From an uncultured Rikenella sp. (GTDB lineage: Bacteria; Bacteroidota; Bacteroidia; Bacteroidales; Rikenellaceae): a stretch of DNA of 42,751 nt. Under the pieces are notes generated by a model. The model was not told where the DNA came from, searched no databases, and saw nothing but the letters and a program-made list of their open reading frames with translations. Every line of letters begins with the position of its first letter. Within the stretch, counting starts at the first letter, position 1. The position numbers and the translations under genes were made by a program. Positions 41,769-42,751 of the stretch are shown in pieces. Where the stretch lies: contig CANQXP010000011.1 in assembly GCA_947627885.1 (NCBI GenBank), positions 1 through 42,751 on the forward strand, read 5' to 3'.

Positions 41769-42751
41769 ATGGCAAAACAGACCATTCTGCTTCCGGCGTT
41801 AGCCGCTTTGTGCCTGGCGGGAAGCGCCGCGGCGCAGGGTTTCGACAAAGCCGGAAAACCGGTGATCCGTTCGGAATACCGGCCCAAAGGCGAAATCTAC
41901 CGCGACGGCTGGATCGACTTCAACAAGAACGGCAAAAAAGACGTCTTCGAAGACCCCTCGCAACCTGTGGATAAGCGGATCGAAGACCTGCTTTCGCAGA
42001 TGAACCTCGACGAAAAGACCGCCCAGATGGCTACCCTGTACGGTTACGGGCGCGTGCTGACCGACGACCTGCCCAAACCGGAGTGGAAGACCGACCGTAT
42101 CTGGAAGGACGGCATCGGGGCGATCGACGAGCACCTGAACGGCTATCCGCCGGGGCGCAGGAACCGCAGCAACCCTTATGTGTGGCCGGCGTCGAACCAT
42201 GCGTGGGCGATCAACGAGGTGCAGCGGTTCTTCGTCGAAGAGACGCGGCTGGGGATCCCGGTCGATTTCACGAATGAGGGGCTGCGGGGCGTGGAGAGCT
42301 TCAAGGCGACCAATTTCCCGACCCAGTTAGGGGTGGGGCATACGTGGAACCGCGGTTTGGTCTACAAGATGGGCGAGATCGAGGGGCGCGAGGCAAAGGC
42401 TTTGGGGTACACCAATATCTATTCGCCGATCCTCGACGTGGGGCGCGACCAGCGGTGGGGGCGCTACGAGGAGGTCTACGGCGAGTCGCCCTATCTGGTG
42501 GCCGAGCTGGGCATCCAGATGGTGCGCGGGATTCAGGACCAGGGGGTGGCGGCCACGGCCAAGCATTTCGTGGGGTACAGTAACGGCAAGGGCGCGCGCG
42601 AAGGGATGGCGCGCAACAATCCGCAGATGTCGCTGCGCGAAATGGAGCAGATCCATGTCTATCCGTTCGGGCGGGTCATCCGCGAGGCCGGTTTGCTGGG
42701 TATTATGAGCTCTTACAATGATTTCGACGGCGAACCGATACAGGGGAGCTA
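41769..42751 (+). CDS. GH3-family beta-glycosidase, 3' end outside window
   Basis: An exported glycoside hydrolase; 327 residues are present and the gene runs off the right edge. The signal peptide is QTILLPALAALCLAGSAAAQ (cleaved near residue 22). A short linker with an EF-hand-like segment (DFNKNGKKDVFEDP) precedes the GH3 TIM barrel, with FTNEGLRGVESFKATNFPTQLG, SPILDVGRDQRWGRYEEVYGE and TAKHFVGYSN. The catalytic aspartate lies beyond the window. It is probably a periplasmic beta-glucosidase or beta-xylosidase; substrate cannot be read. The two sides are a BtuG gene and unknown sequence, so a polysaccharide locus cannot be confirmed. Confidence 0.93.
   Translation, partial: MAKQTILLPALAALCLAGSAAAQGFDKAGKPVIRSEYRPKGEIYRDGWIDFNKNGKKDVFEDPSQPVDKRIEDLLSQMNLDEKTAQMATLYGYGRVLTDDLPKPEWKTDRIWKDGIGAIDEHLNGYPPGRRNRSNPYVWPASNHAWAINEVQRFFVEETRLGIPVDFTNEGLRGVESFKATNFPTQLGVGHTWNRGLVYKMGEIEGREAKALGYTNIYSPILDVGRDQRWGRYEEVYGESPYLVAELGIQMVRGIQDQGVAATAKHFVGYSNGKGAREGMARNNPQMSLREMEQIHVYPFGRVIREAGLLGIMSSYNDFDGEPIQGS

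Noticed and set aside
1-42751. CRISPR arrays and tRNA genes
   Set aside because: No regularly spaced direct repeats were seen, and the only GGTTCGA-type T-arm found belongs to the tmRNA.

Overview
The window looks like a chromosomal segment from a GC-rich member of the Bacteroidales, most likely Alistipes or a close relative (Rikenellaceae). The reasons are the Bacteroidetes -7 promoter box TAnnTTTG upstream of many genes, a tmRNA whose tag ends in YALAA, Bacteroidetes-restricted families (DUF4293, DUF3109, the S37-type secreted peptidase, a BtuG-like lipoprotein) and high GC across the core genes. Assignment to genus is inference from gene content, not from a marker-gene comparison.

Layout. 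1-2.7 kb: branched-chain amino acid genes ilvD-ilvB (ilvB runs off the left edge), behind a strong hairpin terminator that separates them from xerD. 2.7-6.2 kb: xerD, divergent aroQ, pyruvate kinase and a small GlsB-type membrane protein. 6.3-11.0 kb: a tightly packed minus-strand run (prmA, GNAT, secreted phosphoesterase, PAS protein, SpoIIE-type phosphatase, half-size EamA transporter). 11.2-13.6 kb: glycosyltransferase plus secreted S37 peptidase. 13.7-15.4 kb: fhs. 15.4-15.7 kb: a near-300-bp imperfect palindrome. 15.7-20.9 kb: ABC-F ATPase, HSDR_N-type protein, nagB, short ribF and rex. 21-31 kb: DUF4396 membrane protein, glmM-type mutase, FtsX-type permease, phosphatase, DUF3109, DUF4293, a lipoprotein, era and an M20 dipeptidase. 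31.3-34.1 kb: lipoprotein rubrerythrin, a LolA-like secreted protein, thioredoxin and a methyltransferase.

34.4-37.5 kb is a lower-GC accessory island next to the tmRNA gene. It holds a three-gene cassette of unknown small membrane proteins, two related long palindromes on either side of that cassette, and the wreck of a tyrosine integrase. It is best read as a decayed integrated element at ssrA. After ssrA come ftsE, sdaA, a cobalamin riboswitch with a canonical Bacteroidetes promoter driving a BtuG-like surface propeller lipoprotein, and a truncated GH3 glycosidase at the right edge.

The most unusual feature is a set of three dispersed minus-strand units (about 18.1-18.5, 21.8-22.2 and 26.1-26.6 kb). 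They share the same two ends but differ inside. Two encode a start-less C-terminal FISUMP domain and one is hollow and carries a GC-rich palindrome. Each sits directly behind a minus-strand housekeeping gene. They could be silent cassettes or non-autonomous mobile units.
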